A stretch of DNA of 64,000 nt. It comes from Diogma glabrata (lineage: Eukaryota > Arthropoda > Insecta > Diptera > Cylindrotomidae). Under the pieces are notes generated by a model. It did no database searches. It saw nothing but the letters and a program-made list of their open reading frames with translations, and was not told the origin of the DNA. The DNA is taken from NCBI GenBank assembly GCA_963693315.1, contig OY856188.1:153612512-153676511 (forward strand), written 5' to 3'. The position numbers and the translations under genes were made by a program. This document shows positions 1 through 12,012 of this stretch, one piece after another. Positions within the stretch are counted from its first letter, which is position 1. Each line of letters begins with the position of its first letter.

Positions 1-866
1 AAAATATATTTAACAATTTTCTTCTTATATAATTATCTTCTGATGTGTGGTGCCGATGAACGCCAAAAACGAATAGAATGATCTACATTTTTTCATTTTC
101 AATCCTTCCAAATTATTTACGTGGTCTCCATAATATTCTCCAAAATAATCATATTGGGTTGGCCGTCCTGAATTATGCATGTTCGAAAAACCACTTGTTT
201 AAGGCATATGTTGTTTTTCAATTTCGACAAATAATTAATTTGAAATCTCGATTGGTTGATGCAATATTCGGAAGATTTAAACTAGTCTGGCCTATTCTCA
301 TTATAATCCTCAGTTCCTCAATATTTGTTTAACGAATTTCATTATAACTTAAAATTCGAATGTGATATTATTTTGAGGTAAGTTTATATTATTTCTTTTT
401 AATTTTTTTGTATTATTATTCTGTATTATTATTTTTTGTATAATTTTAATTTCTCATAAACATACATTCAAATTTTTGAAAAGAATATTTGTAAGAATTA
501 CAAACGGAAAATATAGAAATTTTATGTATTTTTTCTTTATATAATTTTAATAAATAAATATAAATTTTATTACTTAAAGTTTCAAAACAAGATAAATTTT
601 TATTATTTTCAAAAAAAAAGAAGAGTAAACTGTTGATAAAAAATGTATTTAATTTATTATGAAAAATAAAAGGATCAATGAGTAATTAAAACAAAGTGTT
701 ATAAATCAATTTTAATTTATGAATCAATCAATTATACAAAAAATAGGTTTAAATTTGGAATTTAGATTTAAGAGAGAAATATAGTTTTAAGTTAAACAGA
801 CACATTTTACACAAAGTGAGTGGATATGGCCCAAACCAATTGCAAGAAATTTTTTTGTCGCGTTAC
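1..866. other. AT-rich sequence, no recognisable gene
   Basis: Strongly AT-rich. An 84-codon open frame on the plus strand at 78-332 resembles nothing I recognise. A donor-like GTAAGT lies after it at 378-383, outside the frame. I see no repeat structure or RNA gene. If the pol of the truncated element ending at 7740 continued on this side of the inserted unit it should appear here on the minus strand; I find no protease or RT motif. Confidence 0.4.
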
Positions 867-1773
867 AACTTCCCTTATTAATTTTATAATTACTGATCTA
901 ACACATAGGAATACAAAATATTTAAAATTGACTTAAAAATAACAAAGAGAGAGCTTAGCTCATACTCAACCAACTACATGATATAACACAAACAACACTT
1001 TTTACTGACTAAACTATTCAGATATAAATTCGTAAGAATAAGAGGACAAAACTACCAAAACAGTCCATTTTATAGAAAGCCAAAACTCTACAAATCATAA
1101 AACTCAACTACTGTCAAGTTTTCCAACGATCTCGAAAATATCGAATGAATAATATAGAATAACGAACACATCAATTCAATGTGAACATTGAGAATATCAA
1201 ACTAAAAATCAAAATATACCGAACACATCAATTCAAAATTGACATTTAGATTGACATTTCAAAAGGATTGTTTTGGTAATATTTGCATAATTACATAATA
1301 AATAAATCTTTAATTGTACAAATCATGATAATAATTAATATTAATTAACATTAATATCGTATTATGTCAATTTTAGCTAAGTCTGGACAACCCACAACGT
1401 ATTAACATTCATCTGGAAGTGATTTACGATAAGTATATACATATAATATAGCAACCTATTTACATTGTTTTTTCACTTCCAGATTGAGAAACATCTTGAT
1501 GAAGTTCTTAAGTATAACGACTTGGTCGTGAACATACTGGCCACCTTAAAGTGGTCCCTTTAACAGAATATTAAAGCATGCATTGTAAAGTCAACTACGT
1601 ATTTCTAAAATTGGCTCATTTTAACAAAATTAATATTTATATATATGAAATCGATGAAAGATTGTACGCGATTGAATTTTAAATATATGAAAAATTACTG
1701 TGGTTTTGTTTTTGATTCTAATTTAACATATTTTGATTTTTCAGATTTAAAAATTCACGATAATGCGTGAACA
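867..1773. repeat. Left copy of 0.9-kb direct terminal repeat
   Basis: This 907-bp block recurs in the same orientation at 6829-7739 with only a few substitutions and short indels (about 99% identical by eye). Both copies begin AACTTCC and end GCGTGAACA, so on the minus strand they start TGTTCACGC. Inside the unit the motif CGTGAACATACTGGCCACC occurs once, and a near copy straddles this unit's right edge. The size, direct orientation and bracketing of a 5-kb interior resemble LTRs. I see no matching target duplication or polypurine tract, so LTR identity is not proven. Confidence 0.75.
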
Positions 1774-2736
1774 TACTGGCGACCTTAAAGTATTTACTTT
1801 AACAAAATGAAACGGCCCAGGCTGCGACATGGTTGCAATTACGTAATCCCTTAAAACCAGTTACGGACAGCAACTAAAGTAAATTTTAAGTGTATGAATA
1901 TTCAGGGATGACTGTAGTCGAGGTGAGTGACTTGTCAGACTGAACAGACTGGTCGCAGAACATTGTTGCTTGAATTACGTGGACGATTGCAAATATTAAT
2001 TAGTGAAATATAAACCACCACTAGTTTGTAATTACTTGATACAACAAACTGCTGCAAATCTTCAACATCAAGATGTGAGATTACGCTGATTCGTGCTACT
2101 GAGCGTTTTCAGAATGGATTCAGCTGGGTTAATGGAAATGACAATAGGCTCAATTTAAAATGACACAACGATTGTACAACGAAATTGAGTTGTCGGACAC
2201 ACTCTGTGACGAAGAGTAGACCACATGAATGCTGCTTGTTGGATATGCTGAAGATTACGAGCTTCAATGAAGTTGGCAATGTTGTGGAAGCAGCATTTTT
2301 AAAAACATCACAATCCGCTACGTGATACCATACATACGGCGAAACCAAGCTCTAAAAGGATCAGCTGATGAGTTAATACCGATTTCCAACTGGACTGCTT
2401 TGAGACGAAACACGCGAACATGCATATGAACCATTTGTCAGTTGCATTTGAGCACGCATCTTGAGCTAATAGAGGGGGCCTGCAAAAGTTAAATGTCAAC
2501 GATTAAAGCTCGGTGCTACAACCTGAATTATCAATTTGGCAGACGGAAATGACAAAATATAAAATTCTAATTCAAACGAAATCATTTTCGGTTTGTAACA
2601 TAAACTAGACGAAAGACGCGTGAAAATAACTAATGACTTTAATTCCTACTGAAGACAAACATTTTATTAAATTATAATTAAACCTATAACGGCTTAAGAT
2701 ACTACCGAACCATTAACTACCAAATATTGAATTAAA
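1774..2736. other. Non-coding spacer inside the repeat-bounded unit
   Basis: Unique-looking sequence between the left direct repeat and the first tandem array. It begins TACTGGCGACC; TGGCGACC matches the start of a tRNA-Arg-type primer site, but the match stops after 8 bases. Short minus-strand frames at 2109-2499 have no recognisable domain. No gene is called. Confidence 0.4.
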
Positions 2737-3960
2737 ACGAATTCTAATGACGAATACTACTAAATACAAATGAGGCATGTTCGCCATTTTGCAAGGACAC
2801 ATTGGTTAACATTGGAAACATTGTTTGATTTTGTCTCAACGACTATACGATGAAAGTGGGCTGTCAGACACACTCTGCCAAGGTAACGGAGAATGAGACA
2901 AGAGCGAACATCTGTAGGAATTATGATAGCAACAAGGAGAACGGTGAAACATTAATGAAGCTAACACATCCAGATACCAGCGGATGTTCGACGAACCAAT
3001 ATAAAACCTTCCATGTTAACTGATGAACGATGTGAATTGAATAACTAATTATTTCACATCTAATAACGATGAATTTGACAGGATTTGATGAATGAGTTGG
3101 TAATTCAATAATGTAACATGCGATGAATAGTATTTAATCTACTAGAATTTAATGGGTATAAAATAATTTAACAGGTTCCTAAGAATATAACAATCAAACT
3201 AATAAAATACGATGAATGGTGTTAGGGTACGGCGAAACGTACGAGAAAAATATCTAAAATATAAACGAACAACAATTTTATTCGGAAATCACATTCTACT
3301 AAGTACGACGAAACGAATAATGACTCCAACTATTAATGAACATTAACTTGAGAAACGAATTCTAGTAAGATATGACGAATAACCAATTAGTACAAATGAA
3401 GCATGTAAGCCTATTAGCAAGGTCAGAGCTAATTCACATTGAAGAAATTTGTTTGATTTTGTCTCAACGACTATATGACGAAGGTGGGCTGTGAGACACA
3501 CTCTCCCAAGGCAACGAAGAATGAGACAAGAGTGAACATCTGTTGGAATTATGATAGCAACAAGGAGAACGACGAAAAATTAATGAAGCTAACACATCCA
3601 AATACCAGCGGATGTTGGACAAACCAATATCAAAACTTCCATGTTGACTGACGAACGATGTAGATTGAATAATTAATTATTTCACACCTAAAACCGATGA
3701 TTTCGAAATGATCCGATGAATAAATTGGTAATTTAATATTGGAACATCCGATGAATATGCTATTTAATCTACTAGAATCCGATGAATATAATACATAATA
3801 TAACAGAATCCTAAAAATAACAATTAATCTAATAAGGTACGACGAATGATTTAAAAATACGAAAGAACGATTTTCTAAAATATTAACGAAGACAACAATT
3901 GTATCTGGAAATCACATTCTACTAAGTACGACGAAACGAATAGTGACTCCAAACTATTAA
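2737..3960. repeat. Two tandem copies of a ~617-bp unit
   Basis: The block starting AACGAATTCTA at 2737 is repeated from 3354. Both copies share a core with TTTGATTTTGTCTCAACGAC, then GACACACTCT, then ATTATGATAGCAACAAGGAG, at moderate divergence. The end of each copy carries ATTCTACTAAGTACGACGAA, which is the start of the 133-bp unit that expands next. This suggests the short satellite grew out of the end of the longer unit. Confidence 0.8.
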
Positions 3961-4640
3961 TGAAAAATCGCATTCTAACAAGGTACGACGAAAATAAATA
4001 ACGATTTTCAAAATATTAGCGAAGACAACAATTATATATGGAAATCACATTCTACTAAGTACGACGAAACGAATAGTGACTCCAACTATTAACGAAAAAT
4101 CGCATTCCAACAAGGTACGACGAAAAATAAATAACGATTTTCAAAATAGTAGCGACGACAACAATTATATCTGGAAATCACATTCTACTAAGTACGACGA
4201 AAACGAATAGTGACTCCAACTATTAACGAAAAATCGCATTCCAACAAGGTACGACGAAAAAAGAATAACGATTTTCAAAATATTAGCGACGACAACAATT
4301 ATATCTGGAAATCACATTCTACTAAGTACGACGAAAACGAATAGTGACTCCAACTATTAACGAAAAATCGCATTCCAACAAGGTACGACGTAAAAAGAAT
4401 AACGATTTTCAAAATATTAGCGACGACAACAATTATATCTGGAAATCACATTCTACTAAGTACGACGAAAACGAATAGTGACTCCAACTATTAACGAAAA
4501 ATCGCATTCCAACAAGGTACGACGAAAAAAGAATAACGATTTTCAAAATATTAGCGAAGACAACAATTATATGGAACTCAAGTTACATTAAAGTACGACG
4601 AACTGAATTATTAACGGAAATAAGAAATTTATCTTGGAAT
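3900..4640. repeat. 133-134 bp tandem array, about five units
   Basis: Unit starts (TGGAAATCACATTCTACTAAG) fall at 3906, 4039, 4172, 4306 and 4440, giving steps of 133, 133, 134 and 134 bp. Units are nearly identical and each contains ACGACGAAA twice. The last unit decays after 4570, and degenerate TACGACGA fragments continue to about 4750. Confidence 0.92.
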
Positions 4641-5274
4641 TCAAATTCCATTAGAGTATGACGAGATGTATAAAGATTTTTTAAAAATATTAACGACGAC
4701 AGCAAAATTATTTTGGAATTCAAATTCCATTCAGGTACGACGAGATTTTGTACGACGTTGTTTTTTCAAGAGGTCTTCGTAAGGGGAATCCGGCATGTTA
4801 ACCTTATGGAAAATTAATACCGAAGAGAAAAACGGATGAACATTGTTCCAGACGAAATATGTCAATAAAATGAAACAATCCGACAAGCCATCCACCATAG
4901 ACAATTAAACAATCGACTAAGCGACATTGTACACCCCGTAGTAGTGAATGTCCCGAAAAAATCACGATTATATGATCACGTAAGTCGTGTTAATAAACAA
5001 TGACAATATAAATGCTAGAGAAATGCATAATGTTATTGATATTTGACGAAAATTTAAATAATTAAGTTACTTATAAATTATACTAAATGGTACCTTAAAT
5101 TATCCAAAAACGTTGGTTGGTTTTTTTTCTTCCGAAGTTATTTTGAGACGAGCTGCGTATATATCCGGCTCGAAGGACCAAATGATGCGGCGTCGATAAG
5201 AGGTGGACTGTATTTTTTTTATTGAAGATATATTTGATGTGATTTGGTTGGCACATCAACTTCCAACACTGTGA
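4641..5274. other. Spacer between satellite arrays
   Basis: Degenerate ends of the 133-bp repeats give way to non-repetitive AT-rich sequence. I see no coding potential or RNA gene. Confidence 0.4.
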
Positions 5275-6770
5275 TGCAAATATGGAAATATCTCAGCTCA
5301 TATAATAATTGAAGTTATATAAACGAATGAGTAACTGAAGCAATGACGAACATATCTCAGCTCATATAACAGTTGAAATCATGTACATATGATGCAATGA
5401 TGAAAATATATCAGCTCATATAATGATTGAAGTTATGTACATATGAGATGAATGATACAATGAAGAAAATATCAGCTCATATAATAGTTGAAGTTATGTA
5501 AATGAGATGATTAACTGGAGCAATGACGAAAATATCAGCTCATATAATAGTTGAAATCATGTACATATGACATGATTGATGCAATGATGAAAATATATCA
5601 GCTCATATAATGGTTGAAGTTATGGAAATGAGATGATCAACGGAAGCAACGACGAGACTATCTCAGCTCATATAATAGTTGAAAATCATGTACATATGAG
5701 ATGATTGGTTGAAGCAATGACGAAAATATCTCAGCTCATATAATAGATGAAATTATGTAAGTGAGATGAATGATGCAATGATGGAAATATCTCAGCTCAT
5801 ATAATAATTGCAAATCATGTACATATGAGATGATTGATTGAAGCAATGACGAAAATATATCAGCTCATATAATAGTTGACATCATGTACATATGAGATGA
5901 TTGATCGAAGTAATGACGAAAATATCAGCTCATATAATAGTGGAAATCATGTACATATGAGATGAATGATGCAATGATGAAAATATATCAGCTCATATAA
6001 TAGTTGAAAATCATGTACATATGAGATGATTGATTGAAGCAATGACGAAAATATATCAGCTCATATAATAGTTGACATCATGTACATATGAGATGATTGA
6101 TTGCAGTAATGACGAAAATATCAGCTCATATAATAGTTGAAAATCATGTACATATGAGATGATTGATTGAAGCAATGACGAAAATATCAGCTCATATAAC
6201 AGTTGAACATCATGTACATATGAGATGATTGATTGAAGCAATGACGAAAATATCAGCTCATATAATAGTTGAAATCATGTACATATGAGATGATTGATTG
6301 AAGTAATGACGAAAATATCAGCTCATATAATAGTTGAAATCATGTACATATGAGATGATTGATTGAAGTAATGACGAAAATATCAGATCATATAATAGTT
6401 GAAATCATGTACATATGACATGAACGATGCAATGATGAAAATATATCAGCTCATATAATAATTGAAGTTATGTAAATGAGATGATTAACTGAAGTAATGA
6501 CGAAAATATCTCAGCTCATATAATAGTTGAAAATCATGTACATATGAGATGATTGATTGAAGCAATGACGAAAATATCTCAGCTCATATAATAGTTGAAC
6601 ATCATGTACATATGAGATGATTAACTGAAGTAATGACGAAAATATCAGCTCATATAATAGTTGAAATCGTGTACATATGAGATGATTGATGCAATGATGA
6701 AAATATATCAGCTCATATAATAATTTAAAATCATGTACATATGACATGAAAGATGCATGGAAACATCACC
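5275..6770. repeat. 65-bp minisatellite array, about 22 units
   Basis: The unit reads roughly ATATCAGCTCATATAATAG, then TTGAAATCATGTACATATGA, then GATGATTGATTGAAGTAATG and ACGAAA. The length is near 65 bp, with some shorter units. The TCATGTACATATGA segment is a near-palindrome. Copies differ by small indels and substitutions. Homogeneity is highest at 6020-6420, typical of an array refreshed by unequal exchange. Confidence 0.93.
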
Positions 6771-6828
6771 CGTTCCAATCGATGAAAACTTATACGATTT
6801 TTTTTACTGACGCACACAACTTTATATG

Positions 6829-7739
6829 AACTTCCTTTATTAATTTTATAATTACTGATCTAACACATAGGAATACAAAATATTTAAAATTGACTTAAAA
6901 ATAACAAAGAGAGAGCTTAGCTCATACTCAACCAACTACATGATATAACACAAACAACACTTTTTACTGACTAAACTATTCAGATATAAATTCGTAAGAA
7001 TAAGAGGACAAAACTACCAAAACAGTCCATTTTATAGAAAGCCAAAACTCTACAAATCGTAAAACTCAACTACTGTCAAGTTTTCCAATGACCTCGAAAC
7101 TATCGAATTAATAATATAGAATAACGAACACATCAATTCAATGTGAACATTGAGAATATCAAACTAAAAATCAAAATATACCGAACACATCAATTCAAAA
7201 TTGACATTTAGATTGACATTTCAAAAGGATTGTTTTGGTAATATTTGCATAATTTTATAAATAATAAATAAATCTTTAATTGTACAAATCATGATAATAA
7301 TTAATATTAATTAACATTAATATCGTATTATGTCAATTTTAGCTAAGTCTGGACAACCCACAACGTATTAACATTCATCTGGAAGTGATTTACGATAAGT
7401 ATATACATATAATATAGCAACCTATTTACATTGTTTTTTCACTTCCAGATTGAGAAACATCTTGATGAAGTTCTTAAGTATAACGACTTGGTCGTGAACA
7501 TACTGGCCACCTTAAAGTGGTCCCTTTAACAGAATATTAAAGCATGCATTGTAAAGTCAACTACGTATTTCTAAAATTGGCTCATTTTAACAAAATTAAT
7601 ATTTATATATATGAAATCGATGAAAGATTGTACGCGATTGAATTTTAAATATATGAAAAATTACTGTGGTTTTGTTTTTGATTCTAATTTAACATATTTT
7701 GATTTTTCAGATTTAAAAATTCACGATAATGCGTGAACA
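6829..7739. repeat. Right copy of 0.9-kb direct terminal repeat
   Basis: This 911-bp block matches 867-1773 almost base for base; differences include an insertion near 7257 and substitutions near 7060-7110. Its right edge abuts the interrupted protease frame of the neighbouring retrotransposon: the minus-strand frame runs through ILDKHI and then enters the repeat. The repeat-bounded unit therefore truncated that element, by insertion or recombination. Confidence 0.75.
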
Positions 7740-8053
7740 ATATGTTTGTCCAAAATCTTTATTGTTAGTCGCGGCCGAGGATCCTTTGTTTCTGAAAGGA
7801 TAGATGAAATACATGCTTTACGAAATAATTTCCTCATCCTCCAATATCTGATGTTACGTTCAAGACGTCTAAAATACGTTCGATGTAATGATGGGAAATT
7901 AAATATATTTGATGATTTTATTTGGTTTTCCTGAGGGGTGGAAGATCGTCCTGCGTCGCTACATCTTTCGTCGCTTTCTTCGGGCTGTTTTGAATCCATC
8001 GTTTCAATATATCCATCTCGATCTAGTTCCACATCCACCTCATAATCATCCAT
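7740..8053 (-). pseudogene. Truncated protease/pol start of a Gypsy-type retrotransposon
   Basis: The 110-residue frame begins MDDYEVDVELDRDG and contains a basic stretch (RTYFRRLERNIRYWRMRKL) followed by RPRLTIKILDKHI. In the intact element at 21.65-25.08 kb an equivalent basic stretch leads straight into PYADIKMGG and the LLDSGA protease site. The reading frame here leaves the element just before the expected catalytic Asp and ends inside the 0.9-kb repeat. It lies in the same frame as gag, nine codons after gag's stop, so the family probably used readthrough or reinitiation rather than a frameshift. No RT, RNase H or integrase remains. Confidence 0.65.
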
Positions 8054-8080
8054 CTGCTGTAAGTCGCTAATTCTTAAATT

Positions 8081-9487
8081 TTATGTTCTGGTCGGAACTG
8101 GTGTGGACCACAAACGTTCAAACTTCTGACATAAAGTCCGAAGTTCATCAATTGAATGTATTGTTGCTGCCAGTGTAGCATTTTTGAGTTCCACACTCAG
8201 TCCCTCCCGAGCAATTTCTAGCATTTCACGATCAGCAAATGGACGTGCTAAGCGACGGTTTAACGAACCAATCTCCACCAGATACTCGTACACGCTCTCC
8301 TTTGACTTTTGTTTGCGGTTCAGAAGAACTCGCAAGATCGCCTTATCATCAGTGAGCGTACCGAAGGTTTGTAGGAGTCCCTCCCTTAGCACTGGATAGG
8401 TCACCACCTCATATTCATGAGTTAAATTCAGATAGTATCGGTCGGCAGCCCCCTTGAGATACCGTGGAACGATAGACCTAAGGTCGTCCCAATTCACACG
8501 GTCCCTCCTGGCAGCCGCCTCAACTCTGTGAACAAACTCATGAACATCAGGAGAGTGACCATCTCCTGTGAAGGTTGGAACCCAATTTGAGTCATAACGA
8601 CTCAAATTGTTTCCACGAACCCCTCGGTACTCCACTGGTGCTAATGCTGGAGCCGCGTCACGCCATACCTGAGGAGGTTGGTTGTATGGTGGTGGTGCTG
8701 TTAGTGGAGCAGGTGGATATACTGGTAGTGGTTGTACCTGTGGTACTGATGGATAATTTAATTGTAATTGCGGTTGTACTAATGCTGGGTTATTGTGTGT
8801 GTGTTCAGATTGGAGTGATGGACCCAATTGTGGTATTACAAAGTCCTCAGCTCTCAAACCCTATTGCAGGAAATAAGCCGGTGGTAATTGATCTGACCGT
8901 CTCTGTTGTTGCTGGTTTGGACGATTCAGACTATGTATTGTTTCCGATATTGGCCGTGCTGGGATCGGTGTGGATCTCTCGTCTGGTTGAAAAGCAGGTC
9001 AAGCAGATGGAGCAGATGATACTCCTGGCTTATCCTGCATAATTGGACTTGTTGACAACGATCCTATTATATTCCAAGCGCGTGACAATTGTGAGATAGC
9101 GTAGGTGCGGGCTTCTTGCAAGTCATTGCGAGGACCCAACCTATTCATCCTACCCGTGTAATGTAACACTCGATTCGCCAAACCATCTAAGAAGGTCTGA
9201 TCAATCGGTGACTGAAGTCGTCGTACTTGATTTAAAATAAGTTGTGCTGCCTGCACCACCATTTGAGATTCCTCTATCAAATCTCTCGCATGAGACACTG
9301 TTATTGGAACTGACCCATGATCTACATGGTTTCGCAGTTCCTCTGCCCAATCGGCCCCCCCGAAGTTCACACCCCGAACCAAACATTCGACCTGCAGTTC
9401 GGTGGGTTCCAGACCATAGAACGGATGGTCAACGTCTAGTTGGTTTGACATTTCGATGGTAAAACCCGTAAAATTATTAACTCGCAA
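8081..9487 (-). pseudogene. Gag of a Gypsy-type LTR retrotransposon, two in-frame stops
   Basis: The N-terminal part (9487-8999; the likely start is the Met at 9451, MSNQLDVDHPF) and the C-terminal part (8857-8081) lie in one frame. They are separated by stops at 9001-8999 (TGA) and about 8862 (TAG). A Q/P-rich linker with PPAYFLQ lies between them. The C-terminal part has a proline-rich spacer and then a Retrotrans_gag domain (WVPTFTGDGHSPDVHEFVHR ... FERLW), alignable by eye with the gags at 24.9-26.0 and 56.5-57.7 kb. I see no zinc knuckle before the end. Gag would form the particle shell. With its pol removed, this copy is dead. Confidence 0.8.
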
Positions 9488-11108
9488 ACGACAACAATAT
9501 CAAAACCAATTCCCAACAAAAAAATGTAGTTAGTACGCTGTAAATGTAAAATTAATGAAAAACGCAAAAACGAAAAAAACAACGAACGCCCAATTCGAAA
9601 ACACAAAAGTTTTTGCAAAAACAAAATTTCGTAAAAGAACAAAAAAGACCACTGTCGTACCCAATCTTTGCTTCACCTTTCACAAAAATTCCTAAAATAT
9701 TGTATATAAAAATATAATTTATTTATTTAATTTCAGATATGCTGAAATTCCTGAATTATTTATATACCTAAAATTAGTTATTGACGACAACACCCCTAAA
9801 AAAAATTTATTTATTTTTAGAAATTAAAAAATATTTGGAAAAAATTGCTTATTTATTGCGTGTTGAGTCTTAGCTCAAAACATTTATTTATTTTTTTAAA
9901 AAAAAATCAAAGATATTTATTTATGTCTTGATGTAATTGATTGATAAAAATTATTTTATTTAATTACCTAAAATTATTTAATTTTAAAAAGATTTATTTT
10001 ATTTAATAAAATTATTTATTTAATTTTTAGAAAAATTTGTTTTATTTATTTGATTTTTATTTAATAAGATAAGAGATTCCCAAAATCAAGATTCGTCTGG
10101 AGACAATTTAAAAAGTAAGTATGGTACAATATCCATTTTGTTTAAATTTGAATTCCCGCGTTCGCGAGCCCACTCCAACAATGCATGTGAGAACTGACTA
10201 GAAAAGCCCCTAACGACCAGATTCTACAGAACAGTTTCTCCCCAACCTAATAAAACAATCACAACTGTTACGATTAGACCTTAGGTCCATTTCTACTGAC
10301 CCAGTTGTGCTTGTTTAACCTACAAATAAATTACAACTTAACCTAATGCGAAAGTTGAAGAACGCTCCCGAGCACCAGACTTCAAATCCTAAACTCTATG
10401 AAAAATTGTTTTATTGGAAAGCTAAATGGAAAAATGGAAAAGTATGAATTTGTATGAGGTGAAGCCTCTGATCGTGAAAACAAAGTATAATTGGTTCTTC
10501 TCTTCATTACACCGAAGAAGCCCCTGAGCAAAGAATGGTATTACTGGTTTGCACCTAAGTACAAACACAGCAACACCACTCCTCGTCCCTGAGGACTCCC
10601 TCGCTGAATGAAGAGAAGAAACCAATGTTCATCGATCGCATAACCCCGATGGCCATAGGCGACCTAAGAACGTCATCATCGTTAAGGGGAGAAGCCCCAT
10701 GGATGGCTTGTTAGGCCTACCGCTAAGGAAGAGATTTATTTACAACCTAATACACGAAAAATAAAAAAAAATATTTACTAACATATGTACCTTATATTAC
10801 AAAAAATATGTACAATAAAAATATTTACAATTTGTATAATAAAATATGTACAATATATACTATATGTACATGGTAGTAGAAAACCCAATCCCTAAAAAAA
10901 CTACTACCCCCAAAACGGTTTTTTCCAAATTGAAAATAAATATTATTTTTAAAATTCACAAATGACATGTACAATATGTATCAAAAAATATGTACATAAA
11001 AAATATGTACAAGAGAATGTACATTGGTAGTATAAAAAAAATTCCAAAAAAAACTACTTCCCCAAAACGTTTTTTTTTTCCAAATTAAAAATAATTAGTC
11101 TTAACTAA
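9488..11108 (-). other. Long untranslated leader of the 7.7-12 kb element
   Basis: About 1.6 kb between gag and the accessory ORF. The part at 9700-10080 is built of degenerate TTATTTATTTAATTTTTAGA-like repeats. The part at 10800-11080 has repeated ATATGTACA words and two similar ACTACTACCCCCAAAACG / ACTACTTCCCCAAAACG segments. No gene is seen. The other two Gypsy-type elements in the window also have roughly 2-kb leaders. Confidence 0.5.
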
Positions 11109-11666
11109 TTATACAGGGGGGACAGGGGCCTCCTGTGGACCAGACCACTCCTCTTCCTGTCGCGTGATCGGTGAGATGGGAACCTCCTCAACCAGCTCCT
11201 CCGTTTGAGTACTCTTAGTCGAGGAAGCTCCCAGCTCCACGACCAAGCGTCTCTCCTTCTCCTTCTTTCTCCTCTCCTTCCTCTTCAGGTGAGAGCTCCT
11301 ATTCTTGGAGATCCTCCTTCTCTCTCTCCAGCCCACATTTACTTCCTCAGTCACTTCCTCATCCAGCACACTCAACTCCTCATTCACTATTCCATTCACT
11401 TCCTCATTCACTATTTCACATATCAGCACATCCAGGAACTCATCATACTGCTCTTCACAAATGTCATCCATTATCTCCAAAAATATACCATTCTTCACCT
11501 CATTCATAACCACATTTATCATCCATTCCACCACATTCATTGCCTCATCCATTTTCTCCTTTCTCTCCACATGCTCTCTCTCATCCACCTCATTCATCCA
11601 CGGCTCAAACCCCCCTGGTCGACAACTCCTTCGCAACCCCTGACCCCTCCTGATTGAGTTGTACAT
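11109..11666 (-). CDS. Charged 185-residue ORF in the retrotransposon leader
   Basis: This frame lies between the primer site (about 330 bp upstream) and gag (1.6 kb downstream) on the element's sense strand. Residues 30-115 are acidic, rich in Glu, Asn and Val, with EEVNGIVNEELSVLDEEVTEEV-like near-repeats that could form a coiled coil. A very basic segment (LKRKERRKKEKERR) sits near residue 130, and the tail is proline-rich (QEAPVPPV). I do not recognise the family. It could be an accessory or regulatory protein, or a chance frame in biased sequence. The strand itself is G/A-rich, which favours such chance frames, so confidence is modest. Confidence 0.4.
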   Translation of the reverse strand: MYNSIRRGQGLRRSCRPGGFEPWMNEVDEREHVERKEKMDEAMNVVEWMINVVMNEVKNGIFLEIMDDICEEQYDEFLDVLICEIVNEEVNGIVNEELSVLDEEVTEEVNVGWRERRRISKNRSSHLKRKERRKKEKERRLVVELGASSTKSTQTEELVEEVPISPITRQEEEWSGPQEAPVPPV

Positions 11667-11994
11667 TACAACAATAAAAAAAAATTCAAAAGAAAAATAA
11701 TACGAAATCCAATAACTGGTTTTGTACCCAAAATATCAATTACAAAAAAAAATCAAAGTTGGTTTACCAGTAAAAATTAGATATGCAATATTTGCATATA
11801 TTTTGCACATAAAACTAGCCAAAACTGGTTTTATCAAAAACAAAAATACCTTTATTATTAAAATTTCCCAAAACCAGTTTTCAAACAAATAAAGAAAAAA
11901 AAATGCAAAATCAATTTTGCGCCAAAATTTTATCAAAACTGGTTTCCAAAAATAACTTAATCTCAAAACCGTTATTCCGGTTCTTATAAGGTCC

Positions 11995-12012
11995 GTCCCT
12001 GTTTCGGCGCCA
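11995..12012 (-). other. Primer-binding site, tRNA-Lys type
   Basis: On the minus strand the sequence is TGGCGCCGAAACAGGGAC. The tRNA-Lys(UUU)-type site TGGCGCCCGAACAGGGAC differs at two positions. It marks the end of the 5' LTR and the start of the internal region of the element whose gag lies at 9487-8081. Confidence 0.75.

Noticed and set aside
78..332. 84-codon frame as a host exon
   Set aside because: The frame is short and AT-rich, carries no recognised motif and ends in a stop before the nearest donor-like site, so I describe it only as unassigned sequence.
6056..6747. Two minus-strand frames with repeated LLYELIFSSLLQSIISY-like segments
   Set aside because: They are translations of the 65-bp minisatellite. 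The unit is not a multiple of three, so the frames persist only over a few copies and shift elsewhere.
5275..6770. CRISPR-like array
   Set aside because: Repeats are contiguous and degenerate with no unique spacers of constant length, in a eukaryotic transposon-rich setting.
8575..9042. 155-codon plus-strand frame rich in Val and Leu
   Set aside because: Antisense to gag; its hydrophobic composition comes from the proline- and glutamine-rich gag linker read backwards.
11205..11657. Plus-strand His/Leu/Ser-rich frames opposite the leader ORF
   Set aside because: Shadows of the acidic minus-strand frame; the minus strand is the sense strand of the element.
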